From NCBI GenBank assembly GCA_017442025.1, contig JAFSBD010000223.1, forward strand, positions 1 through 8,337: a DNA stretch of 8,337 nucleotides, written 5' to 3'. The translations under genes and the position numbers were made by a program. Below are positions 1-6,221 of the stretch, one piece after another. The DNA comes from Clostridia bacterium. Lineage in GTDB: Bacteria > Bacillota > Clostridia > Oscillospirales > QAKW01. The notes under the pieces were generated by a model, which saw only the letters and a program-made list of their open reading frames with translations, ran no database searches and was not told where the DNA came from. Numbering within the stretch: the stretch's first letter is position 1; each line of letters starts with the position of its first letter.

Positions 1-78
1 ATCGAGGAGATCGATGCCTTGATGGATGCGCTGGCGTTGGTGCCCGAAAAAATTCAAAGAATGTATAAGGAAGTATAA
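1..78 (+). CDS. C-terminal end of a probable cysteine desulfurase (partial)
   Basis: Only the last 25 codons and the TAA stop are inside the window; the gene starts upstream. The tail contains LMDALALVPEKIQRMY, an acidic/hydrophobic helix of the kind that ends NifS/IscS-type cysteine desulfurases. These PLP enzymes take sulfur from cysteine and pass it as a persulfide to acceptors such as ThiI. The stop lies 3 nt before the thiI start, and the thiI ribosome site (AAGGAAG, 67-73) lies inside this coding end, so the two genes are one transcript and probably translationally coupled. The assignment rests mostly on this neighbourhood, since a desulfurase next to thiI is a common Firmicute arrangement. 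The tail alone is too short to prove the family. Confidence 0.55.
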   Translation: MEEIDALMDALALVPEKIQRMYKEV

Positions 79-81
79 AAA

Positions 82-1242
82 ATGGAACAACTGATATTGG
101 CGAAATGCGGCGAGATCGTGCTCAAGGGGCTCAATCGAAGCCACTTTGATGCCATCTTGCTCAAAAACCTGAAATCTTCGATCAATGATCTGGGGCGGTT
201 TGATATCAGCCTTGCCCAATCGACAGTTTATGTCCGCCCGTTAGACGATGCGGATATGGACGAAGTATTTGAACGCACCTGCCGCGTGTTTGGGTTCGCC
301 GCTGTTTGCCGTGCCTATATGTGTGAAAAAACGATGGATTCAATCCAAAATTTAGCCAGGGAGTGTCTTTGCGATGTTTTGGAGGAGGCAAGCACCTTTA
401 AGGTGGAGGCTAAGCGGAGCGATAAGCGGTTCCCCTTGAAATCCCCCGAGATCTGCCGCGAGGTGGGGGGGACTCTGCTGGAGCGTTTTCCCCATCTGCG
501 GGTGGATGTGCATCATCCGGAAGTTACCGTAACGGTAGAGGTGCGGGATTTCGGCGCCTATATCCATGCGGTAAGGGTGCCCGGCGCGGGCGGAATGCCC
601 TATGGCTCCAACGGCCGCGCCTGCCTGCTCCTTTCGGGCGGCATCGATAGCCCTGTTGCGGGCTATATGATGGCTAAGCGGGGCGTGCAGCTTACCGGCA
701 TCCACTTTTTCAGCCCGCCCTATACCGGCGAGCGAGCCAAGCAAAAGGTGATAACCTTGGCGGAGCTGATGCGGGCCTATTGCCCCGGCATGAAGCTTTT
801 GGTGGTGCATTTCACCGAGGTGCAGGAAGCGATCCGCGACCATTGCAAGGAAGAGTTTTTTACCGTTATTATGCGCCGGTTTATGATGCGGGTCGCCCAT
901 GCATTGGAAAAGCGCACCCATAGCGGCGCGTTGATCACCGGCGAGAGTTTGGGTCAGGTCGCAAGCCAGACGATGGATGCCCTGCGGCTGACCGATAGCG
1001 TAACCGATTCTTTGATCCTAAGACCGCTGATCGGCATGGATAAGGATGAGATCGTGCGGATCTCCCGCAAGATCGGCACCTTTGAAACCTCCATTCAGCC
1101 CTATGAAGATTGTTGCACCGTTTTTACCCCCAAGCATCCCCGCACCAAACCCACCCTGCGGGATATCGAGCGGGAAGAAGCGAATTTAGATATCGATGCC
1201 CTGGTCGCGAAAGCGCTGGAGGGGATCGAAGTCATCCGATGA
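82..1242 (+). CDS. thiI: ThiI, tRNA 4-thiouridine synthase (sulfurtransferase)
   Basis: This enzyme uses ATP to adenylate U8 of tRNA and inserts sulfur to make 4-thiouridine; in many bacteria it also supplies sulfur for the thiamin thiazole. At 386 residues it has the usual short Firmicute layout: an N-terminal ferredoxin-like region, a THUMP RNA-binding domain (about 55-165, with KRSDKRFPLKSPEI near 110), then the PP-loop pyrophosphatase domain. The PP-loop SGGIDSPVA is at residues 185-193. There is no C-terminal rhodanese domain. The DCCTVFTPKHPRTKP segment contains Cys344 and Cys345; Cys344 is at the position of the E. coli ThiI cysteine that works with the rhodanese cysteine, so here sulfur must come in another way, most simply straight from the adjacent desulfurase. 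The ATG at 82 has AAGGAAG 8 nt upstream, which supports this start. Confidence 0.96.
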   Translation: MEQLILAKCGEIVLKGLNRSHFDAILLKNLKSSINDLGRFDISLAQSTVYVRPLDDADMDEVFERTCRVFGFAAVCRAYMCEKTMDSIQNLARECLCDVLEEASTFKVEAKRSDKRFPLKSPEICREVGGTLLERFPHLRVDVHHPEVTVTVEVRDFGAYIHAVRVPGAGGMPYGSNGRACLLLSGGIDSPVAGYMMAKRGVQLTGIHFFSPPYTGERAKQKVITLAELMRAYCPGMKLLVVHFTEVQEAIRDHCKEEFFTVIMRRFMMRVAHALEKRTHSGALITGESLGQVASQTMDALRLTDSVTDSLILRPLIGMDKDEIVRISRKIGTFETSIQPYEDCCTVFTPKHPRTKPTLRDIEREEANLDIDALVAKALEGIEVIR

Positions 1243-1260
1243 AAGGAGTTTTAAATTAAG

Positions 1261-2901
1261 ATGAAAACCGCAAAACGTCATATTTTTAGTGCAGTTATTA
1301 CCCTGTTGTTTGGTGTAATCTCCTATTATTTCACCCTCCCTGCGCTCAACATTCATTCGGGGGGACTCTTGACCTTTATCATCTCCCTTTGCGTGGCCTA
1401 TGGCATTGCCTATTTGGTCCTGGGCCTTAAGAAGAGCGTGTTGCAGGTAACCGAGATCAAGATCGAAAAAGGAATGTTTATCCCCGGCATCATCAAGGTT
1501 TTGCTGGGCATTATTGCCGCCTGTATTTTAGTCGGTGTGATCGGCAATATTGCGGGCGCGCAGATCTTCAACGCCAAAAGATACCGCTCCTTGTTGGAGG
1601 TTTCGGAAGGGGATTTCACCCAGGATGTTTCCGAGATCACCTATGATCATATTCCCCGCCTGGATCTGGATTCGGCCAAAAAGTTGGGCGATCGAAAGAT
1701 GGGCGAGCTTTCGGATATGGTCAGCCAATTTTCGGTGATGGAGAATTATACCCAGATCAATTATAAGGGCCGCCCGGTGCGGGTAACGCCCTTGGAATAT
1801 GTGGATGTATTCAAATGGCTTTCCAATGTGAAGGAGGGCATCCCCGGCTATCTGATGATCGATATGGTTACCCAGGAGGTACAGCTCGTTCGTTTGCAGG
1901 AAGGAATGAAATATTCCACCGCCGAACATTTCGGGCGTTATCTGGATCGCCACCTGCGGTTCCAATATCCCACCAAGATCTTCGCCGAAGAAAACTTTGA
2001 AGTGGACGAAGAGGGAACTCCCTATTGGATCTGCCCCACCTATACCTTTAAGATCGGTCTATACGGCGGTCGGGATATCGAGGGCGCGGTGCTGGTCAAT
2101 GCGATAAACGGCGAGAGCACTTATTATCCCGTCGATGAGATCCCCAGTTGGGTGGATCGGGTGTATAACGCAGACCTGATCATCGAGCAATATGATTTCT
2201 ATGGCACCCTGATCAACGGCTTTTGGAACTCGGTCTTCGCCCAAAAGGATTGCCGCGTTACCACCGATGGGTATAATTATATGGCCCAGGGCGATGATGT
2301 TTATATGTATACCGGCGTCACCAGCGTGGCGGCCGATCAATCCAATATCGGTTTTATCCTTTCCAACCAGCGCACCAAGGAAACGAAATTTTATCCGGTG
2401 GCCGGTGCGGAGGAGTATTCGGCCATGAATTCGGCCCAGGGTCAGGTGCAGGAGATGCGGTATACCGCCACCTTCCCGCTGCTGCTGAATATTTCCGAAG
2501 AACCCACCTATTTTATGGCTCTGAAGGATGCCAGCAACTTGGTCAAGATGTATGCCATGGTCAATGTTCAGCAGTATCAGATCGTTGTGGCTGCCGATTC
2601 GGTGGAGGAATGCGAACGCCGTTATGTGGAAAAACTGAGCGCTGCGGGCGTTTTGGAGGAAAAGCCTAAGCCGCCGGTAACCCAAAAGACGGTATCGGGT
2701 GCCATTACCTCCATTCGCAGCGCGGTAATCGGCGGGAATACCTGCTACTACTATCAGTTGGCGGGTGTGGAGGGAACCTATTCCCTGAGCGTTGCCGCCG
2801 ATGAGCGGGCGGTGATTCTGAATGTGGGGGATACCGTTACCTTCACCTTTGATGAAAAGAGTGTTGGTGCGATCATTCCGGTAATTAAATTAGAGTATTA
2901 A
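1261..2901 (+). CDS. Conserved membrane-anchored protein of unknown function
   Basis: I do not recognise a characterised family. Three hydrophobic segments (about residues 8-29, 36-54 and 77-99) anchor the N-terminus in the membrane; the remaining roughly 440 residues look soluble. The middle part is rich in Tyr, Asp and Val and contains phrases such as HLRFQYPTKIF, PSWVDRVYNADLIIEQYDFYG and MVNVQQYQIVV. A Pro/Lys linker near 470 (EEKPKPPV) leads to a C-terminal all-beta stretch (about 475-546) that could be a small OB-like fold. There are no obvious catalytic motifs, signal-peptidase site or lipobox. The gene follows thiI after 18 nt, with AAAGGAG 12 nt before the ATG (slightly long), and ends just before a strong terminator, so it is the last gene of the desulfurase-thiI transcript. 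Similar large proteins occur in Clostridia under vague names; that is recollection, not proof. Confidence 0.85.
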   Translation: MKTAKRHIFSAVITLLFGVISYYFTLPALNIHSGGLLTFIISLCVAYGIAYLVLGLKKSVLQVTEIKIEKGMFIPGIIKVLLGIIAACILVGVIGNIAGAQIFNAKRYRSLLEVSEGDFTQDVSEITYDHIPRLDLDSAKKLGDRKMGELSDMVSQFSVMENYTQINYKGRPVRVTPLEYVDVFKWLSNVKEGIPGYLMIDMVTQEVQLVRLQEGMKYSTAEHFGRYLDRHLRFQYPTKIFAEENFEVDEEGTPYWICPTYTFKIGLYGGRDIEGAVLVNAINGESTYYPVDEIPSWVDRVYNADLIIEQYDFYGTLINGFWNSVFAQKDCRVTTDGYNYMAQGDDVYMYTGVTSVAADQSNIGFILSNQRTKETKFYPVAGAEEYSAMNSAQGQVQEMRYTATFPLLLNISEEPTYFMALKDASNLVKMYAMVNVQQYQIVVAADSVEECERRYVEKLSAAGVLEEKPKPPVTQKTVSGAITSIRSAVIGGNTCYYYQLAGVEGTYSLSVAADERAVILNVGDTVTFTFDEKSVGAIIPVIKLEY

Positions 2902-2906
2902 AAAGT

Positions 2907-2944
2907 AAGGCGAAAACGGCCTGAAAACAGGCCGTTTTTGCCTT
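2907..2944 (+). terminator. Strong intrinsic terminator after the thiI operon
   Basis: The two arms 2907-2923 and 2928-2944 form a 17-bp stem with one G-U pair around an AAAA loop. The inner CGGCCTG/CAGGCCG core is followed by TTTTT (2935-2939), and the mirrored AAAA on the 5' side means it could also stop transcription coming from the right. It starts 5 nt after the stop codon of the membrane protein gene. Confidence 0.9.
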
Positions 2945-3006
2945 CGAAAAATTTTTAAAAAAATTATAAAAAAGTGCTTGACTTTCTAAGAACCATTTAG
3001 TATAAT
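2945..3006 (+). promoter_or_regulatory. Consensus promoter with A/T-rich upstream tract for tRNA-Gly
   Basis: TTGACT (2978-2983) and TATAAT (3001-3006) are separated by exactly 17 nt. The stretch 2945-2976 is almost all A and T, with phased A and T runs like an UP element that contacts the RNA polymerase alpha subunit. Initiation would fall near 3013, giving a leader of about 27 nt before the tRNA that RNase P would remove. Such a strong promoter is usual for stable RNA genes. Confidence 0.9.
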
Positions 3007-3039
3007 ATAACACGTCGTCAGGGGACGGCACTTAGAAAT

Positions 3040-3115
3040 GCGGGTGTAGCTCATCTGGTAGAGCGCAACCTTGCCAAGGTTGAGGTAGCGAGTTCGAGCC
3101 TCGTCACCCGCTCCA
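3040..3115 (+). tRNA. tRNA-Gly with GCC anticodon
   Basis: A full cloverleaf of 76 nt with encoded CCA can be drawn. The acceptor stem is GCGGGTG (3040-3046) with CACCCGC (3105-3111). The D stem is GCTC/GAGC. The anticodon stem CAACC/GGTTG holds the loop TTGCCAA with anticodon GCC at 3073-3075. The T arm is GCGAG-TTCGAGC-CTCGT, closed by one G-U pair, and the discriminator base is T, followed by CCA at 3113-3115. GCC reads the GGC and GGU glycine codons. The gene stands alone between its own promoter and terminator. Confidence 0.98.
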
Positions 3116-3116
3116 G

Positions 3117-3154
3117 AAAAACCCTCTTTTGTCTGCGGACAAAAGAGGGTTTTT
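3117..3154 (+). terminator. Intrinsic terminator of tRNA-Gly
   Basis: The arms 3121-3133 (ACCCTCTTTTGTC) and 3138-3150 form a perfect 13-bp stem with a TGCG loop, extended by AAAA on the left and a T run (3150-3154) on the right. It begins 2 nt after the tRNA CCA end. Its T run leads directly into the boxed hairpin array. Confidence 0.92.
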
Positions 3155-3156
3155 CA

Positions 3157-3328
3157 ATGAAATAAATCCCTAACGGGATTTGTGAAATATGCCTGCGGCA
3201 TATGAAATAGCTGACGCTATGAAATACGCTGTGGCGTATAAGGGATTTATTTTATTTCATGTTTTGCCCTTTGGGTAAAATATTTCATAATCCGTAGGAT
3301 TATTTCATATTGCGTAGCAATATTTCAT
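3157..3328. repeat. Array of seven short hairpins with ATGAAAT / ATTTCAT boxes
   Basis: Eight heptamer boxes punctuate this stretch. Four are direct (ATGAAAT at 3157, GTGAAAT at 3182, ATGAAAT at 3202 and 3219) and four are in reverse orientation (ATTTCAT at 3254, 3282, 3302 and 3322). Between or overlapping them are small perfect or near-perfect hairpins: 3164-3181 (7 bp), 3187-3203 (7 bp), 3207-3220 (5 bp), 3224-3239 (6 bp), 3262-3280 (8 bp with one G-U), 3287-3303 (7 bp) and 3307-3323 (7 bp). Loops are 3-4 nt, mostly TGNN on the left and GTA on the right. The last three boxes are spaced exactly 20 bp. The stem sequences differ while the boxes and hairpin geometry are kept, which is what selection on structure looks like. 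The array sits between the tRNA terminator and the four-helix protein gene, and could be its 5' leader or a small mobile palindromic element. I do not know a named family for it. Confidence 0.85.
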
Positions 3329-3349
3329 TTGATGTGCAAGACAATCTGT

Positions 3350-3355
3350 GAGGGG
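3350..3355 (+). promoter_or_regulatory. Ribosome binding site that decides the start of the four-helix gene
   Basis: GAGGGG lies 6 nt before the GTG at 3362. The in-frame TTG/ATG at 3329 and 3332 have no purine-rich site ahead of them, since that region is the last TTTCAT box. Starting at GTG gives MKENK, the usual beginning of this family. Confidence 0.7.
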
Positions 3356-3361
3356 ATCAAA

Positions 3362-3709
3362 GTGAAAGAGAATAAACTTGTAGAGTTATCAATGGATTTT
3401 TCCATTAAGATTATAAAGTTATGCGAATCAATGAAGGGGCATTACTCTCTTGTTAATCAATTAGAGCGATCTGCCACTTCTATTGGTGCTAATATTCACG
3501 AGGCAAACTACGCTCACGGAAAGCCTGATTTTATTGCTAAATTACAGATTGCTTTAAAAGAATGCTATGAAACGGAGTATTGGCTGGAGTTGTTTGTTAA
3601 ATCGGAAATGTTAAACAGAGATACAGCGGTTGACTTATACAATCAGTGCGGAACGATCCGCCGCATTTTGATTGCCTCTATCAACACCGCAAAAGAAAAG
3701 TTAAAATAA
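3362..3709 (+). CDS. Four-helix-bundle protein, S23/IVP family (Avd-like)
   Basis: The protein has 115 residues if read from GTG at 3362; an in-frame ATG at 3332 would add 10. It carries the family signature RSATSIGANIHEA (36-48), then DFIAKLQIALKECYETEYWL (56-75), which are helices 2 and 3 of the small bundle first found in intervening sequences of 23S rRNA. Homologues include the Avd accessory protein of diversity-generating retroelements, a basic oligomer that binds nucleic acid and reverse transcriptase. Here it is not inside an rRNA gene and no reverse transcriptase is nearby, so its role is unknown. It lies immediately behind the boxed hairpin array, with no good promoter of its own visible between them, so it may depend on read-through from the tRNA promoter. 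The gene is clearly AT-richer than its neighbours (many TTA, AAA, ATT codons), which suggests separate origin. Family is sure; function is not. Confidence 0.88.
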   Translation: MKENKLVELSMDFSIKIIKLCESMKGHYSLVNQLERSATSIGANIHEANYAHGKPDFIAKLQIALKECYETEYWLELFVKSEMLNRDTAVDLYNQCGTIRRILIASINTAKEKLK

Positions 3710-3731
3710 AGAATGCTTTTCTATAAAAGCT

Positions 3732-3757
3732 GCCCGGGTTGCGTTTGCAACCCGGGC
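3732..3757. terminator. Bidirectional terminator between convergent genes
   Basis: An 11-bp perfect GC-rich stem, GCCCGGGTTGC (3732-3742) with GCAACCCGGGC (3747-3757), surrounds a GTTT loop. It is followed by a T-rich stretch on the plus strand and by a shorter TTTT run on the minus strand, so it can serve both the four-helix gene and the propeller gene arriving from the right. A second small hairpin (GCTTTT/AAAAGC, 3715-3730) sits beside it. Confidence 0.8.
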
Positions 3758-3764
3758 ATATTGT

Positions 3765-4919
3765 TTATTTCTTGATGATCTCAACAGGGTAGCGCATAAC
3801 ATCGGTTCCGTTATGGCAGTTGAGGATGGAGAATTTATTTTCAGTAAGGATATTGGGCTGGAAAACGGTATCATCGGGAACAATGGCGTTATAATGGTTG
3901 CCCCAAAGCTTGCCGTCCTTATAAACCAATTCGGGCTTGGTCCAATGGATGAGATCCTCGGAGGTGCTGATCTGCATCACCTTGGCCTTTTCATCCAGGC
4001 CGGGGATCTTTTTTTGCATGGTGGAGAGGATGGGCTTGCTGGTCATAATGTATTTCTTCAAGGGCTCGCTATAGACAACGCGGGGATGCCAGCAATCCTC
4101 TAAGATGCGGGTCTCTTTGCCGAGGTTTCCTGCTTCGCAGAACGCACCGTCGTAGTATTTAACAAAATCGCCCATGGTACCGTCGCATCTCTTACGGCAG
4201 CGGGCAATATAAGCGTCGCACCGCTTCCAAATATTCTCATGGCCTTCTTTGGAGATATCCATTTCCAGCATATCGTAAAGGAGATAAATATAATCGCCTT
4301 CGGGCTCGATGAACATGCAGAAATCGCCGCTGCCAAAGCGGATGATATCCCCTTGTTGACCCAAGGCGTTGCCTGCGCCGGGGTTATAGCGGGAGGTGAA
4401 ACAAACCTCTTCGCCGGTCAGCACCCAGCGGTCGAAGGTCCAGTTTTTACCCTCATCGTCGGAATGCATCAGGCCGATGTGGCGGAAATCACTATCCCAC
4501 TTGGGGGTATCGCAGGGGCCGTAGGCATCGTAGGCAGTGCCTTTCCCGTTCCAGCCCGATTCATTATGGAACCAGCAGAAAAAGCGGTGGGTATTGGGGC
4601 AGATATAAAGACCGAAGGGCCAGATACTGCCGCGGGGCAAAACACCTTCGGGGTAGCGAACGCCCGAAAAAGCATGCTCTGCATGACCTACGCAGAAATT
4701 GAGCTGGATCTGATATTTCTTTTCCATGTCATCCAGGCAGGTTCCTGCAAACATGGCGATATGCCCTTTATGGGAATGGCCGCTCATCGCCCAAAGGGTT
4801 CCGTCGGTATCCCGATACATAGGGGTGGTGCCGTCCTGATAAACCTCCACCTTATTGAGGAAGGGGCTTTCCGTTGCTTCGCCGATCTTCAGATCGTACT
4901 CTTCAAAAAACTTTGCCAT
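3765..4919 (-). CDS. Cytoplasmic beta-propeller protein resembling GH43/sialidase-type glycosidases
   Basis: This 384-residue protein appears to be built of propeller blades. The clearest signs are an Asp-box SDDEGKNW (153-160, pattern SxDxGxxW), a blade turn STSEDLIHW (318-326) of the type common in GH43-like and sialidase-like propellers, and a GTLWAMSG turn near 40-47. Charged and aromatic clusters (for example FCWFHNESGW, 114-123) could line a sugar-binding pocket. I cannot place catalytic residues with confidence, so enzyme activity is inferred. There is no signal peptide and about 13 cysteines, so it acts in the cytoplasm on an imported, probably short substrate. The ATG at 4919 is chosen because AAAGGAG stands just ahead; the frame is open back to 4985, but that extension would run into the ROK gene. 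It is the second gene of a two-gene operon with the repressor, 13 nt apart. Confidence 0.8.
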   Translation of the reverse strand: MAKFFEEYDLKIGEATESPFLNKVEVYQDGTTPMYRDTDGTLWAMSGHSHKGHIAMFAGTCLDDMEKKYQIQLNFCVGHAEHAFSGVRYPEGVLPRGSIWPFGLYICPNTHRFFCWFHNESGWNGKGTAYDAYGPCDTPKWDSDFRHIGLMHSDDEGKNWTFDRWVLTGEEVCFTSRYNPGAGNALGQQGDIIRFGSGDFCMFIEPEGDYIYLLYDMLEMDISKEGHENIWKRCDAYIARCRKRCDGTMGDFVKYYDGAFCEAGNLGKETRILEDCWHPRVVYSEPLKKYIMTSKPILSTMQKKIPGLDEKAKVMQISTSEDLIHWTKPELVYKDGKLWGNHYNAIVPDDTVFQPNILTENKFSILNCHNGTDVMRYPVEIIKK

Positions 4920-4926
4920 TTTGTTT

Positions 4927-4935
4927 ACTCCTTTA
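4927..4935 (-). promoter_or_regulatory. Ribosome site overlapping the upstream stop codon
   Basis: On the minus strand the sequence TAAAGGAGT contains the ROK stop codon TAA (4935-4933), whose last bases run into the AAAGGAG site of the propeller gene. Translation of the two genes is therefore probably coupled. Confidence 0.75.
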
Positions 4936-6090
4936 TAACTTGAACTCTCCGCCGAAAAGCCGAGAGAAAATAACAGCCGCTCCATTGAGCGCGTGGATCT
5001 TTTCCGAGATGGCCGAGGGAAGAATTTCTACCTTCTTCACCGCCCTGGCCATAATGCGGCGGTTGACCTCCTCATTCAGTTGGGTGAATATCTCCTCGCT
5101 TAAAAGCGCACCTTCATGGCCGATGATGACTGCCTCGGTATCATAGCAGTTGACGATATTGACCAGCAGGGTGGCAAGATCCCTCAGGATCGCCTGCACT
5201 GCGGGATCGCGGGGCGATTTTCGGCATAGATCGGCAAAATCCTGCCAATCCTCCAGCCCCATCCGCTCCAAGATCGCGCCCACGCTGAGATACATTTCGG
5301 CGCAGCCGCGGTTGCCGCAACCGCAGTTCTTGCCGTCGTGGTAGAGGGTGGTATGACCCACCTCACCGCAAAATCCTCGGTTGCCCTCCAGCAGCTTGCT
5401 GTTGGAGATAATGCCTGCACCTAAACCGTAGGTAACGCCTAAATAGATGAAATCATTCAGTGCTCCGGCAGCGCCGTAGTAATATTCCGCCAGCCCCGCC
5501 GCCTTCATATCTTCAACAACGTAGCAGGTCAGATTAAAGCGATCCTGCAAGATCTTTCCGATCGGCCAGTTTTGAATGCCGAAGAAATCGGTGGTGGCGA
5601 CCACCGTCTTTTCTCGAATGTCCACCAGTCCGATGCAACTGACGCCAATGCCTAAGATATGCTCTCGGGGCGCCAGTTTCAAGAGATCTTCCACCTCTTC
5701 GAGGATCATATCGGTCAGGGTTTCTTTGGTCAGATCGGGGGAGTGGCGGTGGGAGATCAGCCGAATGGGCTCGCCGCAAAGATCCGAAAGGGCGATGCGC
5801 AGATGCCGCCGCGAGATGGAAACGCCGATGGCCAGCAACCGCCGAGGAACGATCTCCAGCGCCAAGGCCCGCCGCCCGGGAGAATCCTTTTTGATGGGCT
5901 TTTCCTGATTTTCGGTGATGATCCCTTTTTCCAAAAGATCGTTGGTGATATAAGAAATGCTCATGGGGGTGAGGTTCAGCCGCCCCGCAAGCTCCTGTTT
6001 GGAGATCTCCTTGCCCAAAAGCAAGGCTTTTAAAATGGCACCCTGATTTTGCGCCCGCAGATAGGTTAGGTTTTTTGCGGTTTTTGGCAT
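4933..6090 (-). CDS. ROK-family transcriptional repressor (Mlc/NagC/XylR type)
   Basis: This is a sugar-responsive DNA-binding protein of 385 residues, the usual ROK regulator length. A winged helix-turn-helix occupies about residues 14-62 (recognition region LAGRLNLTPMSISYITNDLL). The ROK domain follows, with GVTYGLGAGII and GEVGH, then the zinc motif formed by His246, Cys256, Cys258 and Cys263, almost the same numbering as in E. coli Mlc. The phosphate-binding DxGxT of ROK kinases is absent (IGVSISRRHLRI instead), so it is a regulator and not a sugar kinase. In the sugar-site segment the usual END reads VED, keeping the Asp but changing its neighbours, which hints at an unusual ligand. The start at 6090 has GGGAGGTG about 7 nt upstream. 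It heads an operon with the propeller gene and faces the amidohydrolase operon, so it likely represses both and itself. Confidence 0.95.
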   Translation of the reverse strand: MPKTAKNLTYLRAQNQGAILKALLLGKEISKQELAGRLNLTPMSISYITNDLLEKGIITENQEKPIKKDSPGRRALALEIVPRRLLAIGVSISRRHLRIALSDLCGEPIRLISHRHSPDLTKETLTDMILEEVEDLLKLAPREHILGIGVSCIGLVDIREKTVVATTDFFGIQNWPIGKILQDRFNLTCYVVEDMKAAGLAEYYYGAAGALNDFIYLGVTYGLGAGIISNSKLLEGNRGFCGEVGHTTLYHDGKNCGCGNRGCAEMYLSVGAILERMGLEDWQDFADLCRKSPRDPAVQAILRDLATLLVNIVNCYDTEAVIIGHEGALLSEEIFTQLNEEVNRRIMARAVKKVEILPSAISEKIHALNGAAVIFSRLFGGEFKL

Positions 6091-6115
6091 TTCTTTTCAC
6101 CTCCCAGTCATGCTT

Positions 6116-6144
6116 ATTATATCAAGGGATTCCCAATGTTTCAA
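6116..6144 (-). promoter_or_regulatory. Promoter of the ROK/propeller operon with a possible operator
   Basis: Read on the minus strand, TTGAAA (6144-6139) and TATAAT (6121-6116) are separated by 17 nt. The spacer contains the palindrome GGGAATCCC (6134-6126 on this strand), located where a bound repressor would block polymerase. The promoter is convincing; the operator is a guess from position and symmetry. Confidence 0.82.
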
Positions 6145-6172
6145 GTAGTAAAAAGATAATTTATAAAAAGTC

Positions 6173-6201
6173 TTTACAAATTGCTTTTCATTCTATATAA
6201 T
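6173..6201 (+). promoter_or_regulatory. Promoter of the amidohydrolase/M24 operon
   Basis: TTTACA (6173-6178) and TATAAT (6196-6201) are 17 nt apart, and the region is AT-rich. Transcription would begin near 6208, leaving a leader of about 30 nt. It is back to back with the ROK promoter, with 28 nt between the two -35 boxes, so one regulator could control both. Confidence 0.85.
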
Positions 6202-6221
6202 TAAAATAGATTATCATGGTT

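Noticed and set aside
2059..2685. 208-codon open frame on the minus strand
   Set aside because: It is a His/Ile-rich shadow opposite the membrane protein gene, with no ribosome site or family features.
3157..3328. CRISPR array
   Set aside because: The repeated part is only 7 nt, the intervening parts are self-complementary hairpins, and box orientation flips halfway.
3157..3328. Leader peptides beginning at the ATGAAAT boxes
   Set aside because: The first direct box reads ATG AAA TAA, the others run into stops within a few codons or lack a ribosome site, and the boxes occur in both orientations.
3329..3361. TTG/ATG start (3329 or 3332) for the four-helix gene
   Set aside because: These codons sit in the last TTTCAT box without a ribosome site, whereas GTG 3362 has GAGGGG at a 6-nt distance and gives the family-like MKEN start.
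3090..3764. Integrative element using the tRNA-Gly 3' end as attachment site
   Set aside because: No copy of the tRNA 3' end is found on the far side of the AT-rich island, and there is no integrase gene.
4239..4943. 234-codon open frame on the plus strand
   Set aside because: It runs antisense through the propeller gene, has no ribosome site, and its protein is a low-complexity shadow without motifs.
4920..4985. Longer start for the propeller protein (22 extra residues)
   Set aside because: It would overlap the ROK coding end and skip the clear AAAGGAG site ahead of the ATG at 4919.
5534..6100. 188-codon open frame on the minus strand
   Set aside because: It is a frame-shifted reading of the ROK gene; the true frame contains the HTH and zinc motif.
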